From: Paraescarpia echinospica
Taxonomy: Eukaryota; Annelida; Polychaeta; Sabellida; Siboglinidae
Assembly: GCA_020002185.1 (NCBI GenBank)
Contig: CM034533.1
Coordinates: forward strand, 41,014,116 to 41,078,115
Direction: 5' to 3'
DNA length: 64,000 nucleotides
Part shown: positions 1 through 13,297 of the stretch, piece after piece
Layout: each line of letters opens with the position of its first letter
How positions within the stretch are numbered: position 1 is the first letter of the stretch
Position numbers and translations under genes: made by a program
The notes under the pieces: generated by a model
What the model was told of the DNA's origin: nothing
Database searches by the model: none
What the model saw: the letters and a program-made list of their open reading frames with translations, nothing else

Positions 1-1190
1 TGATCTAGCTCATTTTACTCGCTGATTATCATACTTTCCGAAACTATATATAACATTCCTATTCATAAATGCATTTTTGTTGCTCATATCTTGACTTGAA
101 GTGAGGTAGTCCATTATCTTGCATATTCACTGGGAATGCAGTATTCAGTGGTCACATCTGGTCAGGGCTGCAGTACTGAAATGGTTAAGATTTTCCATCA
201 GATTAGTCCAGAGACACACGTTCCCAACAAATGTATTCTTCTTTCTATTATAATGTTAAGAATTCTAAACATATTTGCATTTTGTTCATTCTACATAAAG
301 ACGTAGTGTTACATCAAATAAACAACCTTACCTGACATGAATGTACAAATGCTGTACAAATGTGAGCATAAACGCTTTCTTGTACCAGTGTTTCATGTTT
401 CCAAATATCCTTTATTTAAACGTATAGAATGTGGTGATAGGGACTTGAATTTATGTCCATGTTTTTTCGTACTGTCACAGTGTTCCATTGAGTGCAGAAG
501 TTTATTACACCTGGCTGATTACTATGTTAGGGAAACGTGTACCTGTGGCATTACATAATTTTATTTTTTTATTTTTAGAAGTGGTACTTATCCAAAATAA
601 TGTATTGAACAAATGTATATTTGCATGTCTTTCAAAATATATTTGGTGTGTTTTCTTACAGAATTTGCTTATATTAGCTGTGATTAATTTGCCGTTGTTG
701 TGATCATTCACGTTTGAATAAATAATTTTGCACAGTTTTGTGAAACATTCTTTCTTGCACCAAAATGTTTGGTAGTCATTGTAATGTTGTAGTGCATTAG
801 CGGATGTGTGCAGCTATGTTTCTTCTTACCTATGTTTCGTGTTTGCATGTTTGTGTTGGGGGGTAGGGGAGACAGGCGTGAAAAAAGAGTATTGAATGTT
901 GAAAAGAATACTTGAGATGATGTTGCCACAAAGCCAAAAGTTCCTTGTACACTTTTGAATGCTACTTGGTAATAAATTGCTACTACTACAAATTGTAGAA
1001 GACTGGGAGATAAATAATTTTACCTACTGAGGCCAAAGTACTGCCTAACAGACAGGGCAAAGGGCACAGAATGTAGTCTGTACCATGGTACTGGATTCAG
1101 GACACAGAATGTCTTGTTGGTCTAAACATTGTTAGAACTAACCAGCAATTATATAAATTATCCAGTTCTAAATCACAGCAATAATTTGAA
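1..1190. other. No gene recognised, AT-rich
   Basis: Only short open frames without recognisable domains, interrupted at random. Possibly upstream or intronic sequence of Gli. Confidence 0.6.
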
Positions 1191-1199
1191 GTTACAGTT

Positions 1200-1475
1200 T
1201 GTAAATGTAGTGCCAAATTGTAAAAAAGTAGTGCCAGCTTGTAAATATTGTGCCAGATTGTAAGTATAAAATAAGCAAGTCAAGATTGTAAGTATATTGC
1301 GATATTGTATATATATATATATATAATATTATATATTACCAATTTATAAAAAGTAGCACCAACTTATAAATATGGTATCAACTTGTAAATACTATAACAC
1401 AAACTAGTAAAATATATAATGATAACTTATATAATAATTATATAGTGCCAACTTGTAAATATAATATCAACAAAA
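1200..1475. repeat. Degenerate tandem repeat of about 20-25 bp
   Basis: The phrase GTGCCAACTTGTAAATAT recurs with substitutions and indels (about 1208, 1230, 1249, 1350, 1376, 1445), interrupted by an (AT)n run near 1306-1330. Very AT-rich and diverged, so the array is old. Confidence 0.6.
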
Positions 1476-1495
1476 GTTCTTTAAAAATACTAATC

Positions 1496-1603
1496 AGGGG
1501 CTGGTTTCATGAAGCATACTTAAAATTATGCAATTACTTAGCGTCATAAGACAATCATCTTAGCGTTGAGAACGTTCTTAGCTGCTTCATGATACCGGCC
1601 CCT
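1496..1603. mobile_element. Short TIR element (MITE/foldback), about 108 bp
   Basis: The ends AGGGGCTGGTTTCATGAAGC and the complement of GCTTCATGATACCGGCCCCT form an inverted repeat of about 20 bp with a few mismatches, around a short AT-rich core. This GGGGCCGGTTTCATGAAGC type of end is familiar from small MITE-like repeats of marine invertebrates. No target duplication is certain. Confidence 0.6.
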
Positions 1604-1845
1604 GGTGTTGTTGATTCAACAGTATTGTTTATAGTTGAGTACATATCTATGATGTTGGTTTTCAAAAGTATTTGTTTAGTCTACACTGCTACCAATCACC
1701 TCCCAAAGCTACCTGATTAGCAGTGTGGAGAAAATGTCAGCTATTCACACTGCAGTATATGTTGTACGTTGCACACAGTGTTGTTGACATCACAGAGATT
1801 TTAATAGCTTTCTATCAATAGAAACTTATATTACAAAATGATAAT

Positions 1846-1912
1846 ATAAGATTATGTCTATTGCGTCTAAATCCTCAGAAACCTTAACGTAGAGTTGCAT
1901 CAGAACGAAAGG
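1846..1912 (-). mobile_element. Short LINE 3'-end fragment
   Basis: Shows the pattern CTATTGCG(T)CTAAATCCT(C/T)(A/G)GAAACC, also seen at 51975-52010 and, in reverse complement, at 43085-43135. In those places it lies just outside the C-terminal reverse-transcriptase fragments of one LINE family. Too short for further classification. Confidence 0.45.
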
Positions 1913-2400
1913 GTAAGCACTGTCATTTTCAGTAATGTTCACAAGTTAATAATATCTGATATTTCCCTGAATTAGTTATTATGATATAAAATATGTATGA
2001 GAAACATAACAAACGTGGCACATTGTCAATGACGAATTCCAGTCGACTTCATATCTTTCATATCCGTAGAAACACATCTTGTTTTGTATTACAAGTGCAT
2101 TTACAACTTTACACTAACCTCTGTAATTATTACGTAATGATCAATTCCAGTGATGTCATTATTTTGTAAACTTAAACCAGCCTCGTGCATTCTAAGAGAT
2201 ATCTAATTCAAGTGTTTATCAAGATAATGCTCAATTTTATTACCAGCGTATGTTCAATCTAAACAGTAAAAACTATTGACTTTTAAATTATAGCCTGTCA
2301 GAGTTGATCAATTATCATATTGCATGTACATGCTATCATTGCTGTAAACTACAAACTTATTGCCGTAATTTCAACCACATATCATATGATTTTTAATAGA

Positions 2401-2444
2401 ATGTTTGCAGTGCTGAACTTGAAAAAGTTCAGCACTGCAAACAT
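2401..2444. repeat. Perfect 20-bp hairpin with GAAA loop
   Basis: ATGTTTGCAGTGCTGAACTT (2401-2420), loop GAAA (2421-2424), exact reverse complement at 2425-2444. Five further pairs outside, two of them G-U in RNA, extend the stem to about 25 bp. The loop is too short for a typical animal pre-miRNA; it may be a snapback duplication. Confidence 0.9.
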
Positions 2445-2879
2445 TTTGTAAAATATTTGACACCACAGGAAATACCTGACACCACACAACAATATGGGGT
2501 TACATAACGAGTCCTGTGTTGGGGTTGTCAGAAAAAGAAAACTGTTGTTAACTGTTTTTTTAATAATAGCCATTTCTATGAGCAGCCATTTTTGAAGTGC
2601 CCATTTATTTAGGTATGCCAATCATTCACGGATCCATCAATATTTACATGTCGATCATAATTGGTTTTCATGCACCAGAAAGCATTGATATTCAAGCAAA
2701 CAAATCTCTGGTGGCATGTCCCAGACTGTTCACAAATGTTCATTTATTATTTTTGCCTTTTTTAAATGACACACTCGCATGTAACATTTTAGTAGTTACA
2801 TTTTCATTATTTATATACTGCATGGTTTTAAAACTTTTTAATGAACCTAGATGATAACATTCGAAGACATAACCACACT

Positions 2880-5095
2880 TTTTAGTCCTTTGGCTGAAGG
2901 TCCAAGGGACTATTGCCATCACTCTATGTCCGCTGTCTGCCATCCGCCGTTAGCTGCCGTATCTCAGAAACCGTTCAGCAACTTTTTCTCTAATTTTGCA
3001 TAGACATATCTTGGGGCACTGCCACTATGCACGAGAAATCTGTATTTGACTGAATCATTTTAAGGGCTCCCTAGGGCCTCCAAGGACCCCAAAACTGGTA
3101 AAAATGTAACATTTGGCCTATTTTTTTTAAAACTGTTCAGCAACTTTTTTTCTAATTTTGCATAGATGTATCTTAGGGTGCTGCCACTATATACAAGAAA
3201 TCTGTATTTGATTGAATCATTCTAAGGGCACCTAAGGGGTCCCCAAAGTGCAAAAGGTTTACATTATCTAGTGATGTGGTTTTGAAAAGGGCCCTTGAGA
3301 TCACCCCCAACAGTAGATGTTGTGTAGTGTGCCAGAAAATCAAAAGCTGTGACTAATTTCTACAGCCTAGGCCATTGAGACCTTGACTAATCTTTAATTG
3401 GTCACAGCACCCAGGCAGAGTAGACACACTTGACCCCTGTTAGACTGAACAGTTGCCTAACACTTTTAAACTGTATCTTCAAAACTATTGATTTTCTATA
3501 ATTGCAAGTTGTGTTTATTTTGATGTTCATTTAATTATTATAAAATGGTATGACTGTGGTGTCTATTGGTTAAAGATGTATTGTCTGTAGAAACCTGTAG
3601 GTGACAAACATAGAAAATTAATATTCTGTCACCTGTAGGTGACAAACATAGAAAATTAATATTCTGGACAACTATAGAGTGAAATATCCTACACTTTATT
3701 TATATCAAATGCATTCTACTGTTCTGTTTACGCTTGCCATGCCTTGTGTAGACATGGTACTGTGTAAATCAATTGTATCAATATAGACTAATAATTACAG
3801 ATTCACAATATAGTTGACACCTGAAACAACCAAATGTCAACCATTAGAAGAGTTGACATAGTTCCGCTATACACTATATATGTAAATTTAACCAGCTGCC
3901 ATGTCAAGTCAGTTATAATTGTGACTAACAGTGTTCAAAATTATTCAGGTAAATAGCAAATAACAAAGGACACAAGTTTTCTCCTTGCCATACCTCTACA
4001 CATGAGAAGAAGGCTGACACAGCCTGGCCCTCATTTATACATGATTTAGCATTTTTGTACATGTTGTATACTACTTTCAACACAATACCATTAATACCGC
4101 ATGAAATTATCTTAGACCACAGGGAGGACCGGTCTACTAAATCAAATGCTTTCTTATAATCGATGAAGACACAATAAAGCCTTTTGAGTCGAGACAAATA
4201 CAATTCAACCAATACCCCTATCTGAACACTGCCTGTTCTTCACCTATTACATTCGCTTTGTTTAGGTATGTGGTCAGTCTGGTGTTCTGAACAATCACTA
4301 AGGATTAATGAACACTTGTGCAGAATGTCACCCACTTGGCAGGTTTAATTGATCTATTCAGCAATGAGGACACTGCTTAGGCCTCACTCTGGACACTGTC
4401 ACTCACAGTGTTGTGTATTGTCTTAGTTGGTGCATTGAGCTAATCTACTTAACCATGAATCAGTGGTGGCTCTGGTTGTGTATTACACCCAGCTGTGGAG
4501 CTAAGATTCTCTGCCTGCTATTGTTTGATGGAAGCTGTGACTAATCTGTAATTGGTCACTGGCAGTAGCTTGTGTCAACAGACAGCATTAAGCCACTAGA
4601 CCCCTGTTAAACTGGACAGTTGCCTGTAGGTTTTAAACTGTGTCAAACAGTGAGTCTACCTTTTGCTCTCAGATAATCTGTTCTCTTGGTTTTACACATG
4701 AAGACATAATCTGGCATAACTTGATAAGTCTTTGTAGCAGCACAGTTGTACTTCCAGTGTATCATAGCAACATAACATACATATTACATACTGTGTGCCA
4801 CATTTGAATGTTGTGCATGTAATATTTCCATGCAATCCATTTGCATATATAATGTAAAACTTCAACAGCCGTTTTCTTAATTTTCACTTTTTGATCCCTA
4901 CCATGTTCAATGCTCCATAACTTTGCCAATTTTTGTAGCAGTCATATTTTTTGAAACCGTGTAAAGCACCCTACCAAACCTTTACAAGGATGTAAGAAAA
5001 CAATGTTACAATTTTTCCGACTTGTCACTCATTTGGTCAGCCGGGGTCACATATAGACGTATTAGTCCAAAGGACTTCAGGGCCACTTGGCCCAT
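2880..5095. repeat. Composite interspersed repeat with inverted ends and internal duplications
   Basis: The left end TTAGTCCTTTGGCTGAAGG and the right end (5066) TTAGTCCAAAGGACTTCAGG carry opposed AGTCCTTTGG motifs. Internally, a block with CAGCAACTTTTTCTCTAATT at 2970-3095 recurs diverged at 3128-3245. A 37-bp block at 3592-3664 is an immediate tandem duplication. The 3389-3475 block (ATTGGTCACAG then GACCCCTGTTA) recurs at 4550-4640. A reverse-transcriptase fragment is nested at 3925-4290. Boundaries are approximate. Confidence 0.55.
3925..4290 (-). pseudogene. Non-LTR reverse transcriptase fragment
   Basis: The minus-strand frame (3925-4212) reads YCVFIDYKKAFDLVDRSSLW and WQGENLCPLLFAIYLNNFE. 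The first is RT motif A (F-x-D-Y-x-K-A-F-D), the second the RQGxxLSPLLFxIYLND motif. An upstream, frame-broken stretch to about 4290 continues the same domain. No YADD motif or endonuclease remains, so this is a dead LINE fragment. RT at this locus acted in target-primed reverse transcription. Confidence 0.8.
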
Positions 5096-6490
5096 TTTTG
5101 AAAAGTTAAAATATTTGAAATAATTAAGTCGATAAAATGTATTTGTTGATGATTGTTATTGGTGGAATTCCGCATTAAATCAAAGATGTCTGTTCCGTTA
5201 CCTAGATCAGCCAGAGATGATCATTATTTGCAGGAAGTTTTGCTAAAGAAAATTAACTCTAGATGGCAGATGGACAAGGGGTGTAAATAGAGTGGTTTGT
5301 TTACTATTTGAATATTTTATGGGTGCAAAATTTAAATTGCGACCGCTATTTCAGTCTTATTAATTGTAAATTGGCAGGCAGTGTACATTCAACATAATCA
5401 GTCCAATGTAAAGAACAATACATTAACACTTTTTAATAGAATAACCGGCATGCTTTATTCGACCTTGAAATTATTAAAATATGCGTAAACAGGAGAATAG
5501 CAGCATTCTAGCATGCACGAGAAGACCACACCAGACCACATCTGACAAAGTTGCTAGGCCAGCTAATTGTTGACACTGTCTAACTGGCAGTTTGACTAAA
5601 TTGAATCTACATGTATGGTTAGGGATGTGACAAGGTGTTTATGAAAAGTGGTATAGGTTTATCTTGATTGTAGCCATCAATCACAGCAAGGGACCACCCA
5701 CTCAGCCCATGGGAGGTGCTGGCTGGCCTATGGCTCTCATTTGCTGGGCTAGGCAGGTAGTAATGAGTTGCTAATGTGATAGCATGCTTGTAAAGGCACT
5801 GAGTAGATTGGGGAGAGATTACAAGTGCTGTTTGTTTAGAGTTGGTGAACTCCTAGGCTCATAGATCTCTAGCAGCAGGAATAGCAGCTTTTGAGGTGAG
5901 TCTTTATAGTTTCCTGTCCTGTAGCTGGTGGTTTTGTGAGTCACTTGGTCTTCTTGAAAGGCAGCTATGGCGGTGTCCATGGAAAATATTTGAATCTGTG
6001 GACAGTTCTGAGAAGTGTGTTCTAGATAGCTGTGGTCTGTGGCATGGTTTTGGTGTCTTGTCACTGCGTATTGCCAGTTCTGACACACAGGTGTGCTTCT
6101 CAGAAATCGTGTAGGATCTCTTAGTTGGGTAATGTCTCTCTGCTAGGTGTTCTTTGCTGACTTTTGTCATGCATTTGTTGGATTAGAAATTATATTCTTT
6201 GCCGTGATCGTTTGACTGGGTCAAATTCTGTGAGAGTGGTCACTGCACAACTCATATGTAACTGCCACAATCTTGGTGTTAGCACTGTTACTTTCAGGCG
6301 CTTTCCTAGTGCTGTGATTTGTTGTGAATCTGACACACCATTTGACATCTTCCGTTCATTCCTTGGCTGAGTTTTGTTAAGTTGTGGTTAGTGTTCATTG
6401 CCCAACTCTTTGTGCACTACACAATTAGATTCACTTTCCAGATCATTTCAACAGATGTTTTGCTACTCAGATCAATACGTGACTTGTTTC
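5096..6490. other. No gene recognised
   Basis: AT-rich with no convincing exon. A diverged copy of the AATTAACTCTAGGTGGCAGG motif (here with GATGGCAGATGG) lies at about 5251-5281; see the copies at 25.9, 61.7 and 63.2 kb. Confidence 0.55.
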
Positions 6491-6492
6491 TG

Positions 6493-6790
6493 TGTGGGGC
6501 GCAATGGTTAGAGAACCTGGGTTCGAATCCTGTGCTGCCATGTCGAACCTTGGGCAAGTTTATTCTCGATCTACATTGCTCCAGTTCACCCAGCATGTGT
6601 GAATGGGTGTCTGGCTAAAGACAATGGCAAATATTTGTGTATGAATCGTCTTTTCACATTAATTTCACCATGACTGAATGCTTCCCAGAGAAGTTGAGAT
6701 GGTGTTTCGTTGAACAGATCTGCCAGGGAATAAAGTGTGAAGCACTTTGAGCAGTCCTGAGCACAGGATGCTGTGCTATATATATGAACT
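6493..6790 (+). mobile_element. tRNA-derived SINE, copy 1
   Basis: The head has an A-box-like GCGCAATGGTTAGAG and a B box GGTTCGAATCC. The body includes TGAATGCTTCCCAGAGAAGT and the tail AAGCACTTTGAGCAGTCCTG, ending in a TATATA run. About 22 bp of the tRNA anticodon region present in the 45.4-kb copy is missing here. The tail resembles CR1/L2-type LINE 3' ends, so mobilisation by such a LINE is inferred. Confidence 0.8.
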
Positions 6791-9370
6791 TACCTTTACG
6801 TTTTTTTGTGAGTTGTTATAATATACATCAAGTAAGACTGATCTGTTTTAAAGCGAACTTGTCGGTTTCTTTACATGAAATTGCCCACTCAAGCCAGTGT
6901 TAGTGACAATATGGATAGGAAGTTTGCTAAATAACCCGCTAAATCAGTTGTGCTTCGACCTACTTACTGTTTTCATTGTATGACCCACGCATCAAAGGAC
7001 AATTTCAGGACCATTTAATACTATTACTGAATGTTTTGTATACACTCTTATTTTGTGGGCAACACATTTAAATTGCGTACAGTGTTTGGGACTTACTACA
7101 TGCAATTTGGCGGGCAGTAGACCTTCAGCATTATTTATTATAGCATTACAAACATCATGCTAAAAAATGAGCAACATATATGGTCGGTTTAACTTGAATA
7201 AACACACATAGCTGAACAAACGTTTAGCAATGTACGCTTAGCATAATTTGATTACAGTACTCAAATACAAAGCCGTTCTTTTGATCTATCTGTGTTAGGC
7301 AGTATTTAGGTCAGATTTGTTTTTTGAATCGCAGGATCTATCAAGTTGGTGACAGTGACAGTCTAGCATATTGACACTAACTACTGAGTCCTAAATATGT
7401 GCACTATTTTTAATAAATCACAATAAAATATTGTTAGTTGAGAAAGAAAAAATACTAAAATAAATTATCAACAAAAATAAATATGGATAAATGTCACACT
7501 TCTTTTTTTTATCTGTAATGAGAAAACACAAAAGGTATTTGATATGTTATTGACATGTCCAAAATGATTACCTAGAGGAAGTACGAAAAACCCATTCAGG
7601 AATACAGTTGGAGTGATCACACAGTCAAGAATCTACTCACAAACCTAGGTTAAGCCACAGAAATATGACAAACACTTTTGCTGCTGGATGCACCAGTTTA
7701 TTATATTGCAGTGGTGATTCTATGGGGATATTCTGACAGATAAGCAGAAATGGGACACCCTTTAACTGATAGCATTGACCAGTTTCTTAAAGGGTGCAGA
7801 AGTAACACACTCTCTGGTGGAGGGCACTTTGTTACCCCAACTGACCAAAGTCAATTTGTTACACTGTAGGTGCAATTACCTTGATGCTGATAGATAAAAT
7901 ATTTTAGGAAATTAACACTGCTTGCTCAGTAAGCTTAGGCCCATGACGAATCTGGGTCTTTAACAATCAGATGTGTTGTTTGTGAATAGTTTGTTTTATA
8001 AAAATTATAGTTTTGTTTAAATGGCTGAAAGACGTGGTTTAGGGTTTTTACATTTAGTAACTTGTAAAATTGCTGGACCTGCATTTATCCTTCTACTCAT
8101 TGAATTTGTCGGTGACATGGTTTTTGCGAGAGCAAGGAAATCATCAACACGAACACAGAAACGTGCATAATCGTACCGTGGATTCACCTGAAGATTCGTA
8201 TTTTTATATTCACTTGAAATTATTCTTTGTGCAGACAAGAATAGATTAATAACTTGTCTGATGATTTTACCAAAACTCAATTTAAAAAGTTGTCGAAACA
8301 AGCTAATGTGGTGAATACAAGGTTGGTTTACTTTTTGTCAAAATGAATTTCATGTGAGACAAGTGAAAAAATAGATTTTGATGGTCGCATATAACAGCAT
8401 ATGACCAGTTGCACTTGTAGCTTACTCGTGCACATCTAAGAATTAATTCAGGATATCTTACTTGGGTAGTGCCTCTGCTAGGTGTACTTTGCTGAACTAG
8501 TGTGTTTGGTGGACAAGCAATGATGTTCTTACCATGGTCATTGCGTTTTTATATTTTTTTACTAATGTTTGTCAATTTATACAGAAATTGTATGTGATAT
8601 TTCCTTATTGATAAATATATATAAAGAGGGGGAAATGCCTGCTTATTCATTGTTTTGTGGTGGAACTTCTGGAGGAAATATGTTTAGGGGGAGTGTCTAG
8701 GGAGAGAATATTTGTGTCCTGCATATGTTGAAGCATGCCCCACGCTAATTCCTTTTCCATGCACACCTTCCTCTTAAAACTTACAGTATACTCTGTACAA
8801 GTAAGATTTGCGTTGAAGCCACTAGATTCAGTATGATGTTGATGTTATTTAGGCAAATACAGAGAATGAGCCACTGACCTTTGTATGTTTGATATGGGAA
8901 ATGCACGAAAACATGACTGATATGCAAACAATATTTACAGGTGGAATTATTAGAGAAATACTGGCTTGAAGAAACATTACCCCACAGCAACAATCACCAA
9001 CTATCCAAAGACAGCATGTTTTTATTTTGGTCCTAGAGTAATCGCAATGGCTGACAGAATTTTATAGGTTGGTGTGTACGTAACAATATGTGGTTCAATG
9101 TCAATTTTTTTTGGTCTGTGGATTGTCTAAAACTATGTTTTTATGTACTATGACGAATGATATTCTATTCAAACTGGTTTTTTGAGTGGGATTAACATTT
9201 GGGCAGTGACTTGCATTCGTACATTTGGCGTGTCACTGTGACATTGTGTATTAATTACCCTTGTTAGATTAGGCTACGATAAATTGGCCGACTGTCCTTT
9301 GATCAAGCTGAATGTATTGGGTTTTATCCGAAGGATGAAATTAAAGATGTTCTGATGAAATCATTTCTGA
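6791..9370. other. No gene recognised
   Basis: AT-rich. A 94-codon minus-strand open frame at 8017-8301 has no recognisable domain and no splice context I can defend. No RNA gene seen. Confidence 0.55.
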
Positions 9371-9375
9371 GGCAC

Positions 9376-9698
9376 TTCATCATCATCATCGTCATTTAGA
9401 GGCAGTGTTTCCAGCCTCTGCTGGGTTCGCCTTTCTTTCAATTGCCCTCTTCCACTTGACACGGTCCCGTGCATCCTGTGGGTTGATGATACCCAACAGA
9501 CTCAAGTCTGCATACACGGAGTTTTGCCAGGTCTTCCTTGGTCTGCCGATGGGAGCTCTCCCCTCCACCACTAACTTTGTACAGCCCTTCACCCAGTCCT
9601 CTTCGTCCTTGTGCTCTACATGCCCGTACCACCTCAGCCTGCTTCTTCTGATCACATCCCCAATCGCCTCCACTCCTCCTCTTCTTCTAAGCTACTAG
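9376..9698 (-). pseudogene. RTE/jockey-like LINE ORF2 C-terminus with short repeat tail
   Basis: The minus strand reads SRLRWYGHVEHKDEEDWVKG, then EGRAPIGRPRKTWQN and a DARDRVKWKRAI end, the usual C-terminal domain after the reverse transcriptase in RTE-related LINEs of aquatic invertebrates. Just after the stop, the element ends in an ATGATGATG-type tail (9376-9395 on the + strand, CATCATCATCATCGTCAT), typical of target-primed insertion. 5'-truncated, so inactive. Confidence 0.8.
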
Positions 9699-12600
9699 TG
9701 TGTATGTCTAGTGTGTAGGACCAATCGATTCAGCATGAAATTTGCAATAAAGTGTATGTTTTTTGTGAAAATTACATTTTGCAAATTTTCCGTAGTATCA
9801 ACGCTTAGCGTGGCTTCGATAACTTGCTAAGCGTAATATTTTGTAAGTAGCTAATGTTTTATTCTATGCGTGTGTAAGCTATTTCAGCATATTGTGGTAT
9901 TTAATTGCAAACAAATACGATCAACATAACTTATTATATTGTATTGATAAATGGTAGCGAATAATTTGAGTATTAGTTTATTGTTGAATATGGATCTGCC
10001 CGTTATGACAAAATAGGCTAATCCACACCACGTTCGCAATGGTCGGTTGAACTACGCGATATCCATAATTAACTAGACATTTGCTAAACAAAGTTTATGA
10101 TATTTTTTATGCTTAAAATACTGAAATGGATATGGGTTAATGAATAACGAAATATAGTAAATGAGTCAATAAAAGGAATGTCGGCAGACATGCTGCTACA
10201 GATAATACCGTTCTTTTATTTATTTTCAATTTTTTCACATTTTTATTTGCCTAAGTTATATTTTTCAATTTTGTGCTTGTCTCTTGCCAGGAGCTAAACT
10301 GCTCAAACAACACATTTCCTCATTTTCAAAACTTGATATCTTGAAAACTATCATTTACATCAAACTCATATTTTGCATACTTTTTGTAAATGTTGGTCTT
10401 GAAATACTATGAGATTCAAGCTATTAATAAAAAAGTTTTATTAGGTAAAAAATGGCATTTTTATAACAAAATGCTTGCCCGATCCTATATGTGATATACA
10501 TATAAATTCTTAGAAACTTAATTATTTTAGTTCAGACACATTTTTTATTTGTCTATCTATATTTTTATTGTTTAATATTACAGCTCCGAGAAATATTACT
10601 TGTGTCTGCGTTTTAACATATTTTTAAAACAATGAAACGGTTGCACACAAAATAATATACTTTAGTAAGAAAATGTGCATATTTTGTGCTTGAAGAGTGA
10701 AACATATTACTAATACGTTTGTGTAGCACGTAAATTATCTACACAAAATTGCATAAATCAGCACATTTAATGCGATATGTGCAACACATCAACAAGGGAA
10801 GTCTTCAAGACAACTTAACAGAAGCCGGCTTGATTTCGCTTGCACATTTCGGTTTAGTTTTGAAGTTGACAAGACACAACTATGCGATCAGCGTGTTCAG
10901 TTACAAACACGCAATTAGCTTTGCAAACTGTTTTTACTGTAAGCATTTGTTGTTGTTATCGGAACAATGCAATCTCTGCCAAACGTGCAGTGACGGAGTT
11001 CATGTCAACTGCCAAAGCACCTTCCGCATATGCCAAAAAATTACAGGTATTATTTCGGTGATAACGAGAGAAATACAAATTTTGCATGCACACACTGCTG
11101 GGGAGGGGGAGGGGGGAGGCTAGACATGTAATCAAGATAGTGTTACTGCTTCAGTGCTCAGCCTATACTTTGCCTTTCAGAGGCAACACTGTAGGAAATT
11201 GCTCATGACCTATTTTCTTGTTGTATGTCAGTGTCGCTATGCGTCCTGGTGGTTTCCCGTAAAAACGTAGCAGCTACAGTTCACAAACGTTTTATAAAAA
11301 CTTCCCAAAAGTCTATCCAATCTAGCATCATGCTTTATTTAGCACTGGAAATGGAACGAACAAAATCAGTGTTTGATACAGTCATTATGCTCAATGAACG
11401 ACATATCTTTTTGGCGTTACGTGTATTTTCTGTATAGATAACTGCATAGCATAGCTTTGATGTATAAGCCTTTCAACTCATATGGGTGGTCTCGTCAGTT
11501 GGCAAAGTCAAAAAAACATGTAGTTTGTCGTACTGGTTCAAATTGTCACCACCAGCACGTGGTGAGGGAATTGCGATTTTGAATGATCCAATATGGCTTC
11601 CAAAACCACGGCCAATACTCACAGGATTCAACTGACGCGGCATGGTTGCCAGACGTTACCCACCATGTTGCTTGGTTGTCATGTCCACAGTAATGTAAAT
11701 ATGCATTAATATATGTTCCACTCAATAGGGGGTGCCACTGTAGCAATTTACGTCCACACGATACATGGCGACAAACAAATCTCCATCCAGTCAAACACAA
11801 CGCTGCACAGTTTCAAGAGTTTGCAAACTTATTTGACCACTCCTGCGTCAACATAAGGTGAACGTAACAAGTACTCATGGTTTTATTTTGGTGGTTATCT
11901 GGTGGGCAATTACTAATTAAAGTTTTTTATTTAAAGGGTTAAACATTTATAGAACTTCTGGTTGTATCAGTCCTCCAACATCATTTTGATAATTTCCTCA
12001 TCTCATTTCAAACTCATTTATTTAAAAAATGAACTTGTATCAACTCTTGTGTGTGCAAATTTATTATTTAGTCGTGATGAAGTAGTCAAACAAAATATTT
12101 ATTTTAGTTTAACCGAACTAAAAGAACTGGGAGATGTGTTAAAGTAGTTTGTATTGCAGATATCACGACTCGAGGACTTTCATTAACTGGTTTAAGATTC
12201 TACAAATAAATCTCTAAAACACATGTTGGATCGATTACATTAATTAGGTACCTGGTGATTGTGTTGACAGCTTATAAATATTTAGTATGTAGCTCAAGCT
12301 GAGGTCATCGTTATGTACCTATATAACTAGGAGTAGCAGCACCAGAGAGCTTCTCAGAAGTTCCTCAGATTTATGTTAATCAGATGTCATTCTGATTTAT
12401 GTTAATTTCCCTCTCTGTGTGTGTGTGTAACAGACTGTGCCTAACACCCCATGGCTCCATTCGCCCAAGCCCTAATTTGGGGTATTTTAAATGTATTTTA
12501 CACCCCTGACATCTTGGTCATATTCTGGTGACTTCCGATTTTAGCCTCCTGATGGATACATATGTCTTGCCTTACCATAAAGGGAAATATTTGTTTCTGT

Positions 12601-12860
12601 TCCGTTACATAATTATTAGCAGGATGTTTACTGGATTGTTTGTACTTTGTCCTAATGTAGTCAGACACGTGGGAATGGAAACCCCGCCTTTAAGATCTTA
12701 CCTTAAAGGGAATAAAAACAAGGCATTATGTAAACAAAAATTTCCATGTGTACAAAAAATTTAACATTGTATGTAGTAACATTTGAGAACATAAAAAATA
12801 AAAATAAAAATACATTTATAGCATAATTCGATTTTAAACCTGCCTGTGTAATGATTCCAG
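9699..12860. other. No gene recognised
   Basis: Very AT-rich. The longest frame, 124 codons at 10749-11123, has Cys/His residues but no regular finger spacing and no family I recognise. No exon matching the missing Gli N-terminus was identified. Confidence 0.55.
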
Positions 12861-13297
12861 CGGAAAGTATATTCGTACCAGGCCGACCCCTTGCATGCAT
12901 TCTGAGCGTGTTTACAAGGATAGCTTTTGGGTCAAAACGAGCATCAGAACGAGTTATTGTGCAATATTCTGATGTAATACAAACACTAGTCATCATAGAG
13001 GAACAAGCAGTTATCTTACGGTTCCACATGAATCCAAATTTATAAAAAACAGCGAATGCGAATGGGCCTACAAGCAGGCGAGGTTTCACAGAGCTTCGGC
13101 TCATTTTCAGAATAATTATCTCGATTGCAACCCTCCGGAGATAATCTACACCAGTAAACATGCATAGCAAACAGATATTGTATCCATCTACTGAAAGAGT
13201 AACGTTGTTTAATCTCATAATATCACTAGAATATCGATATATGAAGGAGGAGTTGTACAATTTATCATAACAACTTATATCAGTCAGTGAATTTCCG

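Larger units (their letters stand above)
1604..2880. other. No gene recognised; contains one strong hairpin
   Basis: AT-rich; apart from the 1846-1912 LINE tail and the perfect hairpin at 2401-2444, I see no domain or repeat. Open frames are short and lack recognisable motifs. Confidence 0.6.

Noticed and set aside
10749..11123. 124-codon frame with several Cys and His
   Set aside because: No regular zinc-binding spacing, no splice or family evidence; tested as a possible Gli first exon and does not resemble it.
12703..13260. 185-codon minus-strand frame
   Set aside because: Runs through one arm of a foldback repeat, no domain, and the right-arm copy is not open over the same length.
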